This document shows, one piece after another, positions 54,255 to 64,000 of a DNA stretch of 64,000 nt. The translations under genes were made by a program, and so were the position numbers. The DNA is from Argyresthia goedartella (Eukaryota; Arthropoda; Insecta; Lepidoptera; Argyresthiidae). The first letter of the stretch is position 1. Each line of letters opens with the position of its first letter. The notes under the pieces are model-generated. The model made no database searches and had not been told where the DNA came from. It worked only from the letters and a program-made list of their open reading frames with translations. The DNA is taken from assembly GCA_949825045.1 (NCBI GenBank), contig OX463807.1, positions 14,595,501 to 14,659,500 of the forward strand, given 5' to 3'.

Positions 54255-54734
54255 GTATGCACGAACGTCGCCATCTCTTCAGCTGAGCAGAAACTACCAA
54301 AGTGATGAATAAAATTGAACGAATACAAGATACGATATAAAATATATAAGTCCTACAAGTCATGTCCCACAGCTAAGCCGAATGTAGATATACCTTAGAT
54401 GCATCAAATAAGCGTATCTTTACTCATATAACTGCAGTAGAAGTTTCATGGAATTTGAGATATCGTTGATTTTAAAGGTTTTATTCAAATTCCCCATATC
54501 TTACACTATTTATTAGGATAGCCCTCTTTTTTGTTTTTTTTTTAAGTTTCTAAGCTATCGTGAATAGTTACTAAAGACAACTTAAGTGTTATTTTGTGGA
54601 TACCTAAAGTAGAATAAGAGAAATTGATGACTTAGCCTTAACTTGAAATAGCCTTTGATCAGCTGTCGTGGAAAAAAGAACTAGACACGGTATGACAAAA
54701 AAGCTTAAAAAACATGCATATGCTAACCCAATTC
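54255..54734. other. Gene B intron 6, proximal part
   Basis: No feature recognised. Confidence 0.4.
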
Positions 54735-55450
54735 AGAAATGGTTCAACACTTCTATCATAATATCATGGAAGAGGAATTTAATGCCACCTTTACTAAGCT
54801 AACCAGGGCTCCGCCTAGTAAGAAGGGTGACAGAAGAGCCCTGACTTCATTTGCTTCCGACTTTTGCATTATTCTTAGGAGTTGAGATTCCAAAGACGTC
54901 ACAGCTAAACTTATTAAATCTGCAAGTTTTGAAATGTATTTCATGCTGTCAGTAATGTTCGCTGGTTAGATTCAGAATTACTCGCACATTTTCATGAGTG
55001 GCGCGATTTGGTTCGGCATTACGGTTAGGTTAGGTCGGGTCAGGGTAGATTATTATGAGGGATTAGTTTCCTTTGGGTTAGGATATAAGTATTATAAATC
55101 TGAAGGTGTCAAAAATAACTACCCAACGAATAACGCGGGTTAACCCATGGCATGAATGCCGCTCTCTGTGTCGCTCTCTTTCTCTCTCTCTCTTTCTCTT
55201 TCTGCCTCCCCTTACGCAAAGGTTCTTCCAACTAGTGTGACACCTCTGCAAGTGGTCTCAACCTTAAGGTATTTAATCCAGCCATCTTTTTTATTCTCAT
55301 ACTTAACACAAATAATGAAAAAGTCAGTAACAAATGAGATATTCGATGTTGTTCTACCTCTCTTGATAGACGGAGCCCTGGGTTTAGGACTAAAGGTGGC
55401 ATTAATTCATCTTTCATACCATTATGATAGAAGTTTTGTACCATTCCTGA
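54735..55450. mobile_element. Inverted-repeat element with about 200-bp arms
   Basis: The left arm (54,735-54,950) and right arm (55,235-55,450) are imperfect reverse complements. Shared blocks are ACTTCTATCATAAT, AATGCCACCTTTA and CAGGGCTCCG. Read from the two ends inward, both arms keep a similar peptide (NEx...LLxGALxxxLKVAL), so the arms may come from coding sequence. The centre holds a CT-rich run (55,160-55,205). Type unknown. Confidence 0.6.
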
Positions 55451-56128
55451 ACTGGTACATATAGCATAGGAAATTTTTTATCGAACTTTTAGTGTTTCGG
55501 ATGATACGTTAAGCTGTAGGTCCCGCCTACTATCGATACGTCGTATGAAAGCGCCCCATCAAACCGCACAGAGTCAGCCTGGTGGAGTTTGGCTTAAACT
55601 TACTCGTATCCGGTTAAAGGCCTGTGCCCCTCTATAGGGACATTAATGGACTACATTTTTAAAATATGTCTTGTATTTTTTTTTCACGGCAGGTGACCAA
55701 TGGTGAAGTCGATGTTTTTGCTGAAGATTTAAGTTAAGACTAAAGTCATCAATATCAATTAGGTATCTACAAAATAAAACTTGTGTTGTCGTAACTATTC
55801 ATGATAGCGTAGAAATTTAAAAAACCTAAAGGACTTTTCAAGAATAGCTGAAGTTTGGTTTAGAGCTAACTTCATTCCTTTCAATCGCCGAACACTAATT
55901 CTTTTCGTTTCGGGACACGCCTTGTTTGGTTTGAATTTGGCGTGCGCACGTCCTCTGACGAAATATTGATATATTAAACTAATTACAGACTTTTCGGCTA
56001 TTTATTATGTTTGTCTGAATTCCCAAAAATTCCCTAACCACTGTTGTGAAGTGTTTGTACATCAGTGCAGGCAGTGAGAACGAGGGCCCTCCGAACACAG
56101 TGCAGCTTACTGCCGTGCTAACAAAGAG
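55451..56128. other. Intron sequence, nothing clear
   Basis: AT-rich to about 56,040; then a GAGGGCCCTC palindrome near 56,083 marks the approach to the repeat array. Confidence 0.4.
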
Positions 56129-56770
56129 TGCAGTAAGTAAGGTTTTTTCAAAAAATTAGTTAAATATAGATTCGGGGTCGCAAAAACGAGCTCCACATGA
56201 TAATTTGACCCCTATTTTGCTACCGAGTTTTAGAAGGGTAATTTCGTTAAGAAGAGTGCAGTAAAGTTTTCGCCAGACACCCAAATTACTAAATAAGAGT
56301 GCAGTAAGCATAGTCACTGCCCTTTGCATACCCAATTTAAAAAGGCTTCCTTCAATCTACACTAGTGAGTCATGCAGTAAGATAATTTGCTGCTTTATTA
56401 ATTAGCACCGGCGAATTAAGTTCTATTGAGAGGAAACTAAGAAAAAGTGCAGTAACATTAATTACTGCATTATTTGTTAGCAACGCGATCGGATCATATG
56501 AGAATAAGATACTATAAAAAAATGCAGTAAGATGACATACTGCATTTGTCATTAGCATCGGTATTTTAATATTTATTAAAAGCTACTTATTTAAATTGCA
56601 GTATGATAGATTACTTCACTTCTAAGTGTTTAGTTTAGGTCCCTAAGTGTTTAATATTTTTGGTATCCCTAACAATAACTGCAGTAAGCATTCTTACTGC
56701 ACTAGCAATTAGCACGTCGTACCATAATTTTCGTTAGTCATCCTAAGAATACCGCAGTAAGATTGAATCT
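56129..56770. repeat. Array of about 9 palindromic GCAGTAA/TTACTGC repeats, period about 75 bp
   Basis: (G/A)TGCAGTAAG-type words start at 56,129, 56,256, 56,299, 56,371, 56,447, 56,522, 56,597, 56,679 and 56,752; the later spacings are 72-82 bp. In the better units the word is followed about 8 bases later by its complement TACTGCA and then TTAGCAxCG. Each unit is thus a small palindrome plus a fixed tail. The array ends about 410 bp before a transposase-like gene. It resembles subterminal transposase-binding repeats. Confidence 0.85.
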
Positions 56771-57179
56771 TGACTCGCGAATTTGATGCTCGAGGTGATT
56801 GAGAGGGGTGGTGGGGTAGGGGCTTGCGCTCGCGCCACCATTTCGTACACGCCGCCCATTCCGCAGTGGTTCGTCAACCGGCGCTCGGGTAAGACCACGC
56901 CACGCTGCTCTGCATTTTACCGCCAACCACAAAATTACGTAAGTGTCACACAATTACATCATACTTAAAATATATTCTATTTATTCAGTTTTTATTTTCA
57001 ATTTAATGCCGGTTCTTGTTAGCTATTTCTACTTAGACATACCTAATGCTAACACGAGCGCGCTTGCTATTTACCTATTATATTTTTTTGACAAAAACGA
57101 TTGGCGAAGGCAAGAACTCTAATTTATGCAACTATAATTATAAATGCGAAAGTAACTGTGTCTGTCTGTCTTTCAGAAA

Positions 57180-59744
57180 ATGGATACTAGAAAAGATAAA
57201 ATAATGAACAAAATAAACAAGACTAAAGCAAACCTTACTGATCTGAGCTCAATTTATTCCCGGCCGTTGGATTTTAAGGATCACGATATTATCTTTGATT
57301 ATAAAAACGAGTACTCCAATTCCCTTGGCTATGTTCAGTTACATGGAACTGAAGAAATTCGTTCTTTGTTACAAAAACAGTTGACACTTGAAATACTTAA
57401 TGAAAAAGCAAGTACTGTTACTGCTGAAACTGACGTCAATGAGAAAAAAATGAGCAAAAAATATCTACGGCAGTTAGTAAATATTGGATTCGACTCTACC
57501 CCAGCGACTGTTAGCAACAGCACCAATAGTTTGTTGTATTGTGACGAAATACTTCTCCCTTCAGTAGCTACTGAACAAGATGACCCAAGTGAAAATGAGT
57601 TTGAACCATACGCAAATAGTGATGACAGTAGAGATGCAGATTATTTGCCAGATTTCGAAGAGGAAAGTGTGAACTCTGATGACGACAAAGTGATAACAAA
57701 TGATCCGTCAAAGTCTTTTCCAGTTTCAAAGTCAAAAACTAATGATTATATGGACGCGTTGAGTCAGCCTGCTTTTCAGCACTGTGAGTTTGCAAGCTGC
57801 AAACTGCATGTATTTGCATGTTGCGAAAATTGTTTTTGCTTACTTTGCTCTACTCATTATTATTGCCGCACACCGTTCAATGACTGTAAGAACCACAGAC
57901 CTTATACAACTGAAAATGTTACGGAAAAATTGAAAATCTCTAAAAAAGTTAGAAAAGGTAAGGTTGATAAAGAAAACAATTCAAATTTGGCGAATAAGCA
58001 ACTCGAAGAAAAGAAAGGAGAGAGAAACATAATAAAAGGATCAGTGCAACAAGTAAATAATGATAAAACACGCCGTGATGTAAACAATGCATGCTGTGAA
58101 TACAAGAATTGTCAGGAAGAGGTATTTGCCAGCTGTGGAAAATGTTTAAGTCTACTTTGTTTCGATCATTTTCATGACGAAATTTCGTACAATGATTGTA
58201 CTCAACATGAACCTTACAGTCAAGATAACACTAACCTTACACCAAAATACCCTAGTCAGGCTTCAACTCCTAACGTTTTAAATGCCTCTGCTTGTGGAGA
58301 TGAGAATACGCAAGATACGGAAATGGTAAATACAACTCAATCTATAGGAAAGGGACTCACTAAAGATGGTAAGGTGCGAAAGAGGAGAAAGTTTGAAGAA
58401 AGCATACAGGTGAGAAAAGCTAAGAAAATTAAACTTGAAATCGAAAAGCTTTATATAAAAGAGCCTTGTACGGAAAAATGTATTAAGAAATGCACATCTA
58501 ACTTCAGTGAAGAACAACGGATAAAGATACACAACGAATATATTTCCCTAAGTTGGGAGTCTAGAGGACTATTTATGAAAAGCTTAGTGGACACTAAAAA
58601 TACTGCAACTAGAAAGACCAATACAAAAAGTGGACAAGACACTCCCAGACGAGACGTTACATACAAATATTTTTTCTGTTTGAGAAAAGAGAAGACGGAA
58701 GTTTGCAAAACTTTCTTTTTAAGTACTCTGGGTTATAATCATAAAAATGATAGACGCTTGCATTTAGCACTAAAAAGATCAGCTGACAGACAAAAAGATG
58801 AAAGAGGAAAGGGTTTGAGAGCCAACTTTATAGATAAAGACATAATAAAAGCGCATATTAGATCTTATAATCCATCCATCTCTCATTACAGACGAGAACA
58901 TACGCCATTAAGGCTCTATTTACCGAGTGACATAACAATCGCATCTATGTATAAACATTTTTGTGAAACACATTCAAATCTTACAGTATCCTATGAAATG
59001 TACAGACTAGTTCTGCGTAAGGATATGAACATTTCATTTGCGCATCTAGGTAATGAGGAATGTGAAGTTTGTGCCCATTTTAAAGAACATGCTAGCGAAA
59101 CTGAAAACAATTCACAGACCTCATGCCTCTTTTGCCAAAAGTATGAAAAGCATAAACTGGATTACCAGAACTCCCGTAAAGAATACAAAAAGGACGTTAA
59201 AAGGGCTTCAGACGCCAATACAAATGACACCTGTTTTTATTCAGTTGACTTACAAAAAGTTATAATGTTACCGCGCATGGAACAATACAAAGCTGGCATT
59301 TTCTGTCCTCGCATTATAGTTTATAATGAAAGTTTTGTACCATTAGGCCCATCGAATAATGACAATATTCCGTTCCCTGTGGTGTGGAATGAAAGTGTGT
59401 CCGGTCGAAAACAAGAAGATATTATATCAGCAATGAGAGCCTTTTTAATGTACAAGAGAGACAAGCGACACATCGTTTTGTGGATGGATAATTGCTCGGC
59501 ACAAAATAAAAATTGGGCCATGTTATCTTTCCTGAAACAAATCATCAATAGCAATTTGATCGCTGCAGAGACAATAACTCTTAAATACTTCGAGCCGGGT
59601 CATACCTTTATGTCGGCGGACAGTTACCACCATATGAACCGGCACCAGGCTAAGGTCGTAGCCGCCGCTATCAGTAGCTATGATCGTCTATTCTATCTAT
59701 CCCACAATGAGAGGACCCGATTCGGCTGTAAGTTTTGTAAGTAA
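57180..59744 (+). CDS. Unclassified DDE-like transposase with two tandem Cys/His zinc modules
   Basis: 854 residues from ATG 57,180, just after a splice-acceptor-like CTGTCTTTCAG. An acidic N-terminus is followed by two homologous Cys/His modules at about 202-242 and 306-346, each with C-x4-C, VFA-x-C-x2-C, LC-x2-H and C-x2-H-x-PY. A basic region and a CTEKCIKKC motif (430-438) follow. The C-terminal half has an RNase H-like pattern: SVDLQKVIMLPR (Asp 690), WMDNCSAQNKNW (Asp 770), FEPGHTFMSADSYHH (Asp 814). Such proteins recur in many invertebrate genomes without a settled function (DUF7869-like, from memory). The end after SYHH (to KFCK) is shorter than I would expect and may be truncated or spliced on. 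Open throughout. Confidence 0.75.
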   Translation: MDTRKDKIMNKINKTKANLTDLSSIYSRPLDFKDHDIIFDYKNEYSNSLGYVQLHGTEEIRSLLQKQLTLEILNEKASTVTAETDVNEKKMSKKYLRQLVNIGFDSTPATVSNSTNSLLYCDEILLPSVATEQDDPSENEFEPYANSDDSRDADYLPDFEEESVNSDDDKVITNDPSKSFPVSKSKTNDYMDALSQPAFQHCEFASCKLHVFACCENCFCLLCSTHYYCRTPFNDCKNHRPYTTENVTEKLKISKKVRKGKVDKENNSNLANKQLEEKKGERNIIKGSVQQVNNDKTRRDVNNACCEYKNCQEEVFASCGKCLSLLCFDHFHDEISYNDCTQHEPYSQDNTNLTPKYPSQASTPNVLNASACGDENTQDTEMVNTTQSIGKGLTKDGKVRKRRKFEESIQVRKAKKIKLEIEKLYIKEPCTEKCIKKCTSNFSEEQRIKIHNEYISLSWESRGLFMKSLVDTKNTATRKTNTKSGQDTPRRDVTYKYFFCLRKEKTEVCKTFFLSTLGYNHKNDRRLHLALKRSADRQKDERGKGLRANFIDKDIIKAHIRSYNPSISHYRREHTPLRLYLPSDITIASMYKHFCETHSNLTVSYEMYRLVLRKDMNISFAHLGNEECEVCAHFKEHASETENNSQTSCLFCQKYEKHKLDYQNSRKEYKKDVKRASDANTNDTCFYSVDLQKVIMLPRMEQYKAGIFCPRIIVYNESFVPLGPSNNDNIPFPVVWNESVSGRKQEDIISAMRAFLMYKRDKRHIVLWMDNCSAQNKNWAMLSFLKQIINSNLIAAETITLKYFEPGHTFMSADSYHHMNRHQAKVVAAAISSYDRLFYLSHNERTRFGCKFCK

Positions 59745-59884
59745 GAATGATAAGTCTGAATTTCTCGTTCGTCGAGAAGTCCGTTAGGCGTACAATAGTC
59801 GAACGAAATTTGGTTCAGGAAGTTACAGTTTCAAGTTAGACAGAGAAAGCATATATGTCCGCGAGCCGGTAATTCACATCAGTC

Positions 59885-61186
59885 AGCGGTGTATTGCGCC
59901 AGAACGATCGTTGTTATATTTTATGTGATGGCACCATCTGGTTTTTGTATATATGAGCGCATTGGAACATCTTTTGTTTTAGTTTTAGTTTTAGTTTTAG
60001 TTTTAGTGGTCGACCACAGTTATAATATTTGTTTGTGATATCGTATAGATATCCGTCGTAGTTTTACGACGTGAGTACTCAATGATATTTCATGTGCTCG
60101 CTAGTAACGGCTTGTGGTGGTTCCAATTATATATTTGGTTCACGGCAATAACGACCCGAAAAGACCGGTTTACACAATTGCAATTTGAGTTCCGAAATGG
60201 GTTCTGAACTAGCGGTTACCTCAAAAGGTCCGTAATGTTTTGAAACCTTCAACTCTGCGCAATTTGAGCTGGATGTTATCGAAACGTAAGCATTATTGTT
60301 TTAGGAGTTCTAACCCACACCATAGCGAAGTGCATAGTTCGATAAATACCGAACTATGAATTCCACTAGCCGCAGCACGTCCTGGGCTGAGCCAAATCAT
60401 ATATACCGACTCAGCTTACACATTAGAACTCCAGCAAAATTTACATTTAATTTAAAAATGCAACTTGAATCCTATCTGACCCAAGGCAATGCAAAACACC
60501 TACCCGGACCTAAACAATGAACTTTAGACTGTAAATTGATCTTTTTGCGCGTCCCCGACAACACTCAAATGTCAAAATATCAACAGGATATGTTATCTGT
60601 GTTGACACCGGTTTAACTTTGTTCTGAATTTGTTATTTCCATCCGCGGAACCTCATCGATCAAACAGTCTCCCTATGCCCTGCCAACCTAGGTTTAGCCG
60701 CAACTAAACTCCTGTCTAGCCTAGTCTAAAAACCTAGTGTTATACCACGTCCATCATCGACACCACTCGAAAATGGTTGAGTTTGATTTGAATGTGCTTG
60801 AATGTTTAACGACTGTGTGTGTGGGAACTTCAAAACTCGCTACTCGAAAGAATGAGGAGAGGATTAGCCCGCGAATATCCTAAGAGCCAATCCAGGAACC
60901 CTATGGTGAAGGAAAAAGGAATTTAGGGTCGCTCCAAGCCCAGACTCAGACTCAGATAAATTGACTTAAAAGTTCTTTCCTAACGACCCAAGGATAGTTT
61001 TGGAATTAGGGGTAGGATATAAAGGTAGGAACCGAGGTATATCTCGGCGCTTCAGACACTCACGAAAACCCACTGAAACTCCGCAATCACAAATTCGTAT
61101 AGTTCTGACGCGTAACACGGCAGACAACACTGTTTAGAACTCGTGAAAGACGTCTGTCACAGTAGCTAGACGCTGAGACTGAATGC
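59885..61186 (-). repeat. R-U5 portion of the 1.9-kb LTR family, second copy
   Basis: Collinear, same-orientation match to 12,971-about 14,245, about 1.3 kb, with many small differences. Shared landmarks include GTGTATTGCGCCAGA, GATATCGTATAGATATCCGT, ACGACGTGAGTACTCAATGA and GCCCGCGAATATCC-type blocks. Its right end coincides with the predicted transcription start of copy 1 (TCAGT). U3 and TATA are missing, and a LINE 3' end abuts instead. A (TTTTAG)5 run is expanded at 59,977-60,006. Confidence 0.8.
59977..60006. repeat. (TTTTAG)5 microsatellite
   Basis: Five exact hexamer units inside the LTR copy; the other copy has one. Confidence 0.9.
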
Positions 61187-64000
61187 TCTCCTTCGGCTTG
61201 GTGATCTTCTCACACCCCTTCCAGGGTGCGGGGTTGCGGTCCCGGGGCAATGGCCCCCTTCCGCGGAGTCTTCCGCTGGCCGTGACTACGGCCAGGTCAT
61301 TGGGTGGCTGAGGTGTTCTTCTTCGGGTTGTGTGGCCTCAATCCAGGGGTGCTGCCGGCTCGGCAACCAGGTCTCGGGGTAGGCGGCGACGGTCATACGG
61401 GCGCGCGTGGTATGGCGCCAGGTCTCGCACGAGCGGGTGTTGAGAGCCGTCCGCTCGTGCGAACATGTTCGTTGCCAGCCTCTGGACGAACTTGTCCAGT
61501 GTCTCCAATCCTAGGTCCCTTGCGATCGTTGCGTTTCTCACGTAGCGAGGCGCGCCGACGATGGTACGCAAGGAGAGGTTTTCTTGGGCCCGGAGTCTCT
61601 TCTTGTTGGACTCCGAGCAGAGGGCGTACCATGCCGGCGAGGCATACGTGAGGCGGGACCTGATGTACGTTTTATAGATCCCGAGCTTCGACCGCAGGGG
61701 GAGGCCGGAGTCCAGGAGTGGACGAAGTTTTGCCCGTGCAGCCCGGACCTGGTTTACGACGTTGTCGACGTGGGTCTTCATCGTGAGCCGGCGGTCTATG
61801 GTGACCCCCAGATACTTCACTTGGTGCAGCCACCCAATGTCCTTCCCTTGGAGTTGGAGTGGTGGTGGCAGGTTGCTCTGGCCGGTGATCATCGCCTGCG
61901 TCTTCCCGACGTTGACGGAGAGCCTCCATTTGGCCAGCCATTTAGGCAGGGTGTCCAGCGTGCGTTGCATTTTGACGGCGGCGTGGGGTGCTTTGTAGGA
62001 CGACGCATAGTATGCTGCGTCGTCAGCGAAGAGGGCCAGCTGTACACCAGGGCCAACTGGGATGTCATCCGTGTATCGGGAGTAGCAGGCGGGTGAAAGA
62101 CAGGAACCTTGTGGGACGCCGGCTTCGATGGGGCGGGCTTCTGACACGGCGTCTTCCACCACCACTCTGTAGTGGCGACTCCGTAGGAACGAGGCCACGA
62201 CGCGGGTGATTCGTCGTGGAGCTGGGGACGTCGACAGCTTGTACAGCAACCCCTCGTGCCATACTCTGTCGAACGCCTTCTCCATGTCCAGGAGTACTGC
62301 GACGGTGTATTCTTTCTTATTCCGACAGACCGTCATGTCGTTCAGTACCCTGGTGAGCTGGATCGTCGTCGAATGCTCTGGCCTGAAGCCGAACTGTTCC
62401 GGGCGAGCTTGGATATGTGGCAGCAGTCTTCCTAGCAGCAGCTTCTCGAACACCTTTGACATGGTGCTCAGGAGGGTGATGGGCCGATAGCTCTCGGGCT
62501 TTTTGACATTCTTGCCCGGCTTGGGGAGCATTATGACCAGGCCTTCCTTCCATGTAGTAGGGAAGTGCCCCGTGCGCATGATGCCGTTAAACAGGCGCGT
62601 CATAGCCGCCACAGTCGGTAGCGGCAAGTTGCGCAGCGCCATGTTGGTGATTTGGTCTGCGCCCGGGGCTTTCCTGGGCTTGGTGCGCCTGATCGTTCGC
62701 AGGACTTGGCCGGGCGAGAAGAAGATGGGGTCCTCTTCAGGAGCTATCGGCGTCGCGAAGTAGTGCCGCAGGTGTTCCTCCACTGCTGCTACGTGTTCGG
62801 CGTCGTCGGTGGGGTTCGGCTTGAACTGCCTCTCCAGGCATTCGGCGAAAATTTCAGCTCGGTCTTTTGCTCTGAATCTCGGGAAGCCGTCGCTGCCCAG
62901 CAGCGGTCGAACAGGAGCCGGGGTGGCCGACAGCTGCCGGCATAAGCGATGCACGGAGGGGACGTGATCGCCTACGGACTCGATGTGGCGTTCCCAAGAT
63001 TCTTCGGCGTGGTCGGCAAGGCATCTTTTGGTGGTGGCCGTCATGGCGTTGAGGCGGGACTTCAGAGTTGGGCACCGGGTTTGTTGCCATAGCTTCCGGA
63101 GACGGCGCTGTTCGCAGATCAGTGCCTGAATCTTCGCCGGGAGGGGTTGGGGTTTCCTCCGGCTAGAGACGGTATGCGAGGATGTGTCGAGCGCGTCCTG
63201 GATCTTGCTAGTCAACTCTGAAGTCAGTGCTTCGACGTCTTCTGGCTGTGTGGCTGTCCGGGTGGTGGGGTTTTCGGCGAGTGCGGCCGAGAAGGAGGGC
63301 CAGTTGTACCGTCGACGGGGCGCTGGTGGCGAGACTCTTGTTGGCAAATCCGCAAGGACGAGGAGAATGGGTCTGTGATCCAAGGGAAGGTCTGGCAGGA
63401 CTTCCTGGCTTGGCTGGGTCCGGATTCCTTTGTAGACTACGATGTCGATGATGTCCCCAGAGCCGTCCGGGTTGTAGTGAGTCGGCTCGTAGGGTCCGAT
63501 GACATCGTAGTCGTGGCTCACGGAGTCGGCGAGGAGTGCGCGTCCGGCGCCGCACACTTTCGAGGAGTTCCAGTGTGGGTGCTTGGCGTTGAGGTCTCCG
63601 GCGATGAGAGTCGGTTGCGGCGACTCCAGCAGTCCCCGGAGCTCCCTGGGATTGAGTCTCTCACCGGGGGGGTGATAGGCGGCATAGAGTCGCACAACGT
63701 TGCCGGCGACCTGTACTTCGACGCCAAGGACGTAGATTGTAGTGTGCTCCTCGAAGTCGATGGGTTGGTGGACGATACTCCTTTTAACCAGGATAGCCAG
63801 ACCTCTGTAGGCAATCCCCTGCGGGGATCGCTCGTCCTTGCGGTAGGTTGTGTAGCCGGGGAGGGTGAGCTTCATCTTCACGGTGAGGTGGGTTTCGCTA
63901 ACCAGCATGACGTCGACTCGGTACTCTCGCAGGAAGGTTTTCAGCAGCTGCTTCTTTCCTTTGAGTGACTGGGCGTTCCAGTGCACAATCCTTAAGGAGT
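61187..64000 (-). mobile_element. GC-rich Jockey-like LINE, ORF2 and 3' UTR (runs off the right edge)
   Basis: The - strand ORF2 enters from beyond 64,000 and stops at 61,338. About 150 bases of 3' UTR follow to the junction with the LTR piece, without a poly(A) tail. Composition is clearly GC-richer than the surrounding introns. Confidence 0.88.
61338..64000 (-). CDS. Jockey-like ORF2: AP endonuclease + reverse transcriptase (partial)
   Basis: More than 886 residues. The frame is open to the window edge (LRIVHWNAQSLKGKK), so only a few N-terminal codons are missing. Endonuclease: VMLVSETHLT, LIAGDLNAKHPHWNSS, SGDIIDIVVY, LPLDHRPILL (catalytic Asp/His pair). RT: TKPRKAPGADQITNMALRNL, YRPITLLSTMSKVFEKLLL, FGFRPEHSTT, LLDMEKAFDRVWHEGL, AGVPQGSCLSPACYSRYTDD and catalytic FADD. 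The usual C-terminal region follows (SRLTYASPAWYALC). Uninterrupted, so it may encode an active protein if the missing 5' part is intact. Role: target-primed reverse transcription. Confidence 0.93.
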   Translation of the reverse strand, partial: SLRIVHWNAQSLKGKKQLLKTFLREYRVDVMLVSETHLTVKMKLTLPGYTTYRKDERSPQGIAYRGLAILVKRSIVHQPIDFEEHTTIYVLGVEVQVAGNVVRLYAAYHPPGERLNPRELRGLLESPQPTLIAGDLNAKHPHWNSSKVCGAGRALLADSVSHDYDVIGPYEPTHYNPDGSGDIIDIVVYKGIRTQPSQEVLPDLPLDHRPILLVLADLPTRVSPPAPRRRYNWPSFSAALAENPTTRTATQPEDVEALTSELTSKIQDALDTSSHTVSSRRKPQPLPAKIQALICEQRRLRKLWQQTRCPTLKSRLNAMTATTKRCLADHAEESWERHIESVGDHVPSVHRLCRQLSATPAPVRPLLGSDGFPRFRAKDRAEIFAECLERQFKPNPTDDAEHVAAVEEHLRHYFATPIAPEEDPIFFSPGQVLRTIRRTKPRKAPGADQITNMALRNLPLPTVAAMTRLFNGIMRTGHFPTTWKEGLVIMLPKPGKNVKKPESYRPITLLSTMSKVFEKLLLGRLLPHIQARPEQFGFRPEHSTTIQLTRVLNDMTVCRNKKEYTVAVLLDMEKAFDRVWHEGLLYKLSTSPAPRRITRVVASFLRSRHYRVVVEDAVSEARPIEAGVPQGSCLSPACYSRYTDDIPVGPGVQLALFADDAAYYASSYKAPHAAVKMQRTLDTLPKWLAKWRLSVNVGKTQAMITGQSNLPPPLQLQGKDIGWLHQVKYLGVTIDRRLTMKTHVDNVVNQVRAARAKLRPLLDSGLPLRSKLGIYKTYIRSRLTYASPAWYALCSESNKKRLRAQENLSLRTIVGAPRYVRNATIARDLGLETLDKFVQRLATNMFARADGSQHPLVRDLAPYHARPYDRRRLPRDLVAEPAAPLD

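Noticed and set aside
55020..55050. Telomeric TTAGG repeat
   Set aside because: GGTTAGGTTAGG is only two units and soon degenerates; no array.
56783..56968. Upstream coding exon (WFVNRRSG then GTAAGA) of the DDE-like gene
   Set aside because: GC-rich and with a donor-like site, but no protein match and no proof it joins 57,177; kept only as a possible 5' exon.

Overview
This is an animal genomic window, almost certainly from a moth or butterfly. It is AT-rich and has GT-AG introns. It is packed with insect mobile elements: maT mariners, mag-type Ty3 elements with very short LTRs, an errantivirus, DIRS, several LINE clades, and tRNA-derived SINEs with an (ATT)n tail. The few host exons belong to the acyl-CoA synthetase / luciferase-like family, which is expanded as tandem paralogues in Lepidoptera.

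Host genes. Two adenylate-forming enzyme genes lie head to tail on the + strand. Gene A (1-1016) shows only its last three coding exons. Gene B starts at 22,473, and six coding exons can be joined with matching intron phases (22,473-22,631; 43,984-44,191; 46,657-46,837; 47,907-48,029; 51,870-52,044; 54,111-54,254). The rest of gene B must lie beyond 64,000. Its first intron is about 21.4 kb and its last visible intron exceeds 9.7 kb, because of transposons.

Layout. 1-1,016: end of gene A. 1,017-17,700: intergenic, with a LINE fragment, a captured xanthine dehydrogenase exon, SINEs, a foldback element, a 131-bp satellite array, a 1.9-kb LTR with its promoter and pol remnant, and a dead maT mariner. 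17,717-22,130: a two-ORF LINE on the - strand. 22,473-43,983: exon 1 and giant intron 1, which holds a DIRS element (+) split by an intact errantivirus (25,666-34,395, -) and an intact mag-like element (36,746-41,456, -). 43,984-54,254: exons 2-6, with foldbacks, a TIR element, a second maT, an RTE end and a P-like element with perfect 8-bp target duplication. 54,255-64,000: inverted repeats, an array of palindromic repeats beside an unclassified DDE-like transposase gene, an R-U5 LTR piece, and a GC-rich Jockey-like LINE running off the right edge.

Nothing here works as an operon. The functional themes are a detoxification/lipid-type ligase gene pair and a stack of transposons at different ages. 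The youngest are the errantivirus (300-bp LTRs identical by eye, gag/pol/env open) and the mag element (LTRs differ at 1 of 99 bases). The most notable signals are a canonical TTTAAAC frameshift site with a possible pseudoknot at the errantivirus gag-pol junction, the palindromic array plus zinc-binding DDE-like gene, and the P-like element carrying a THAP start.
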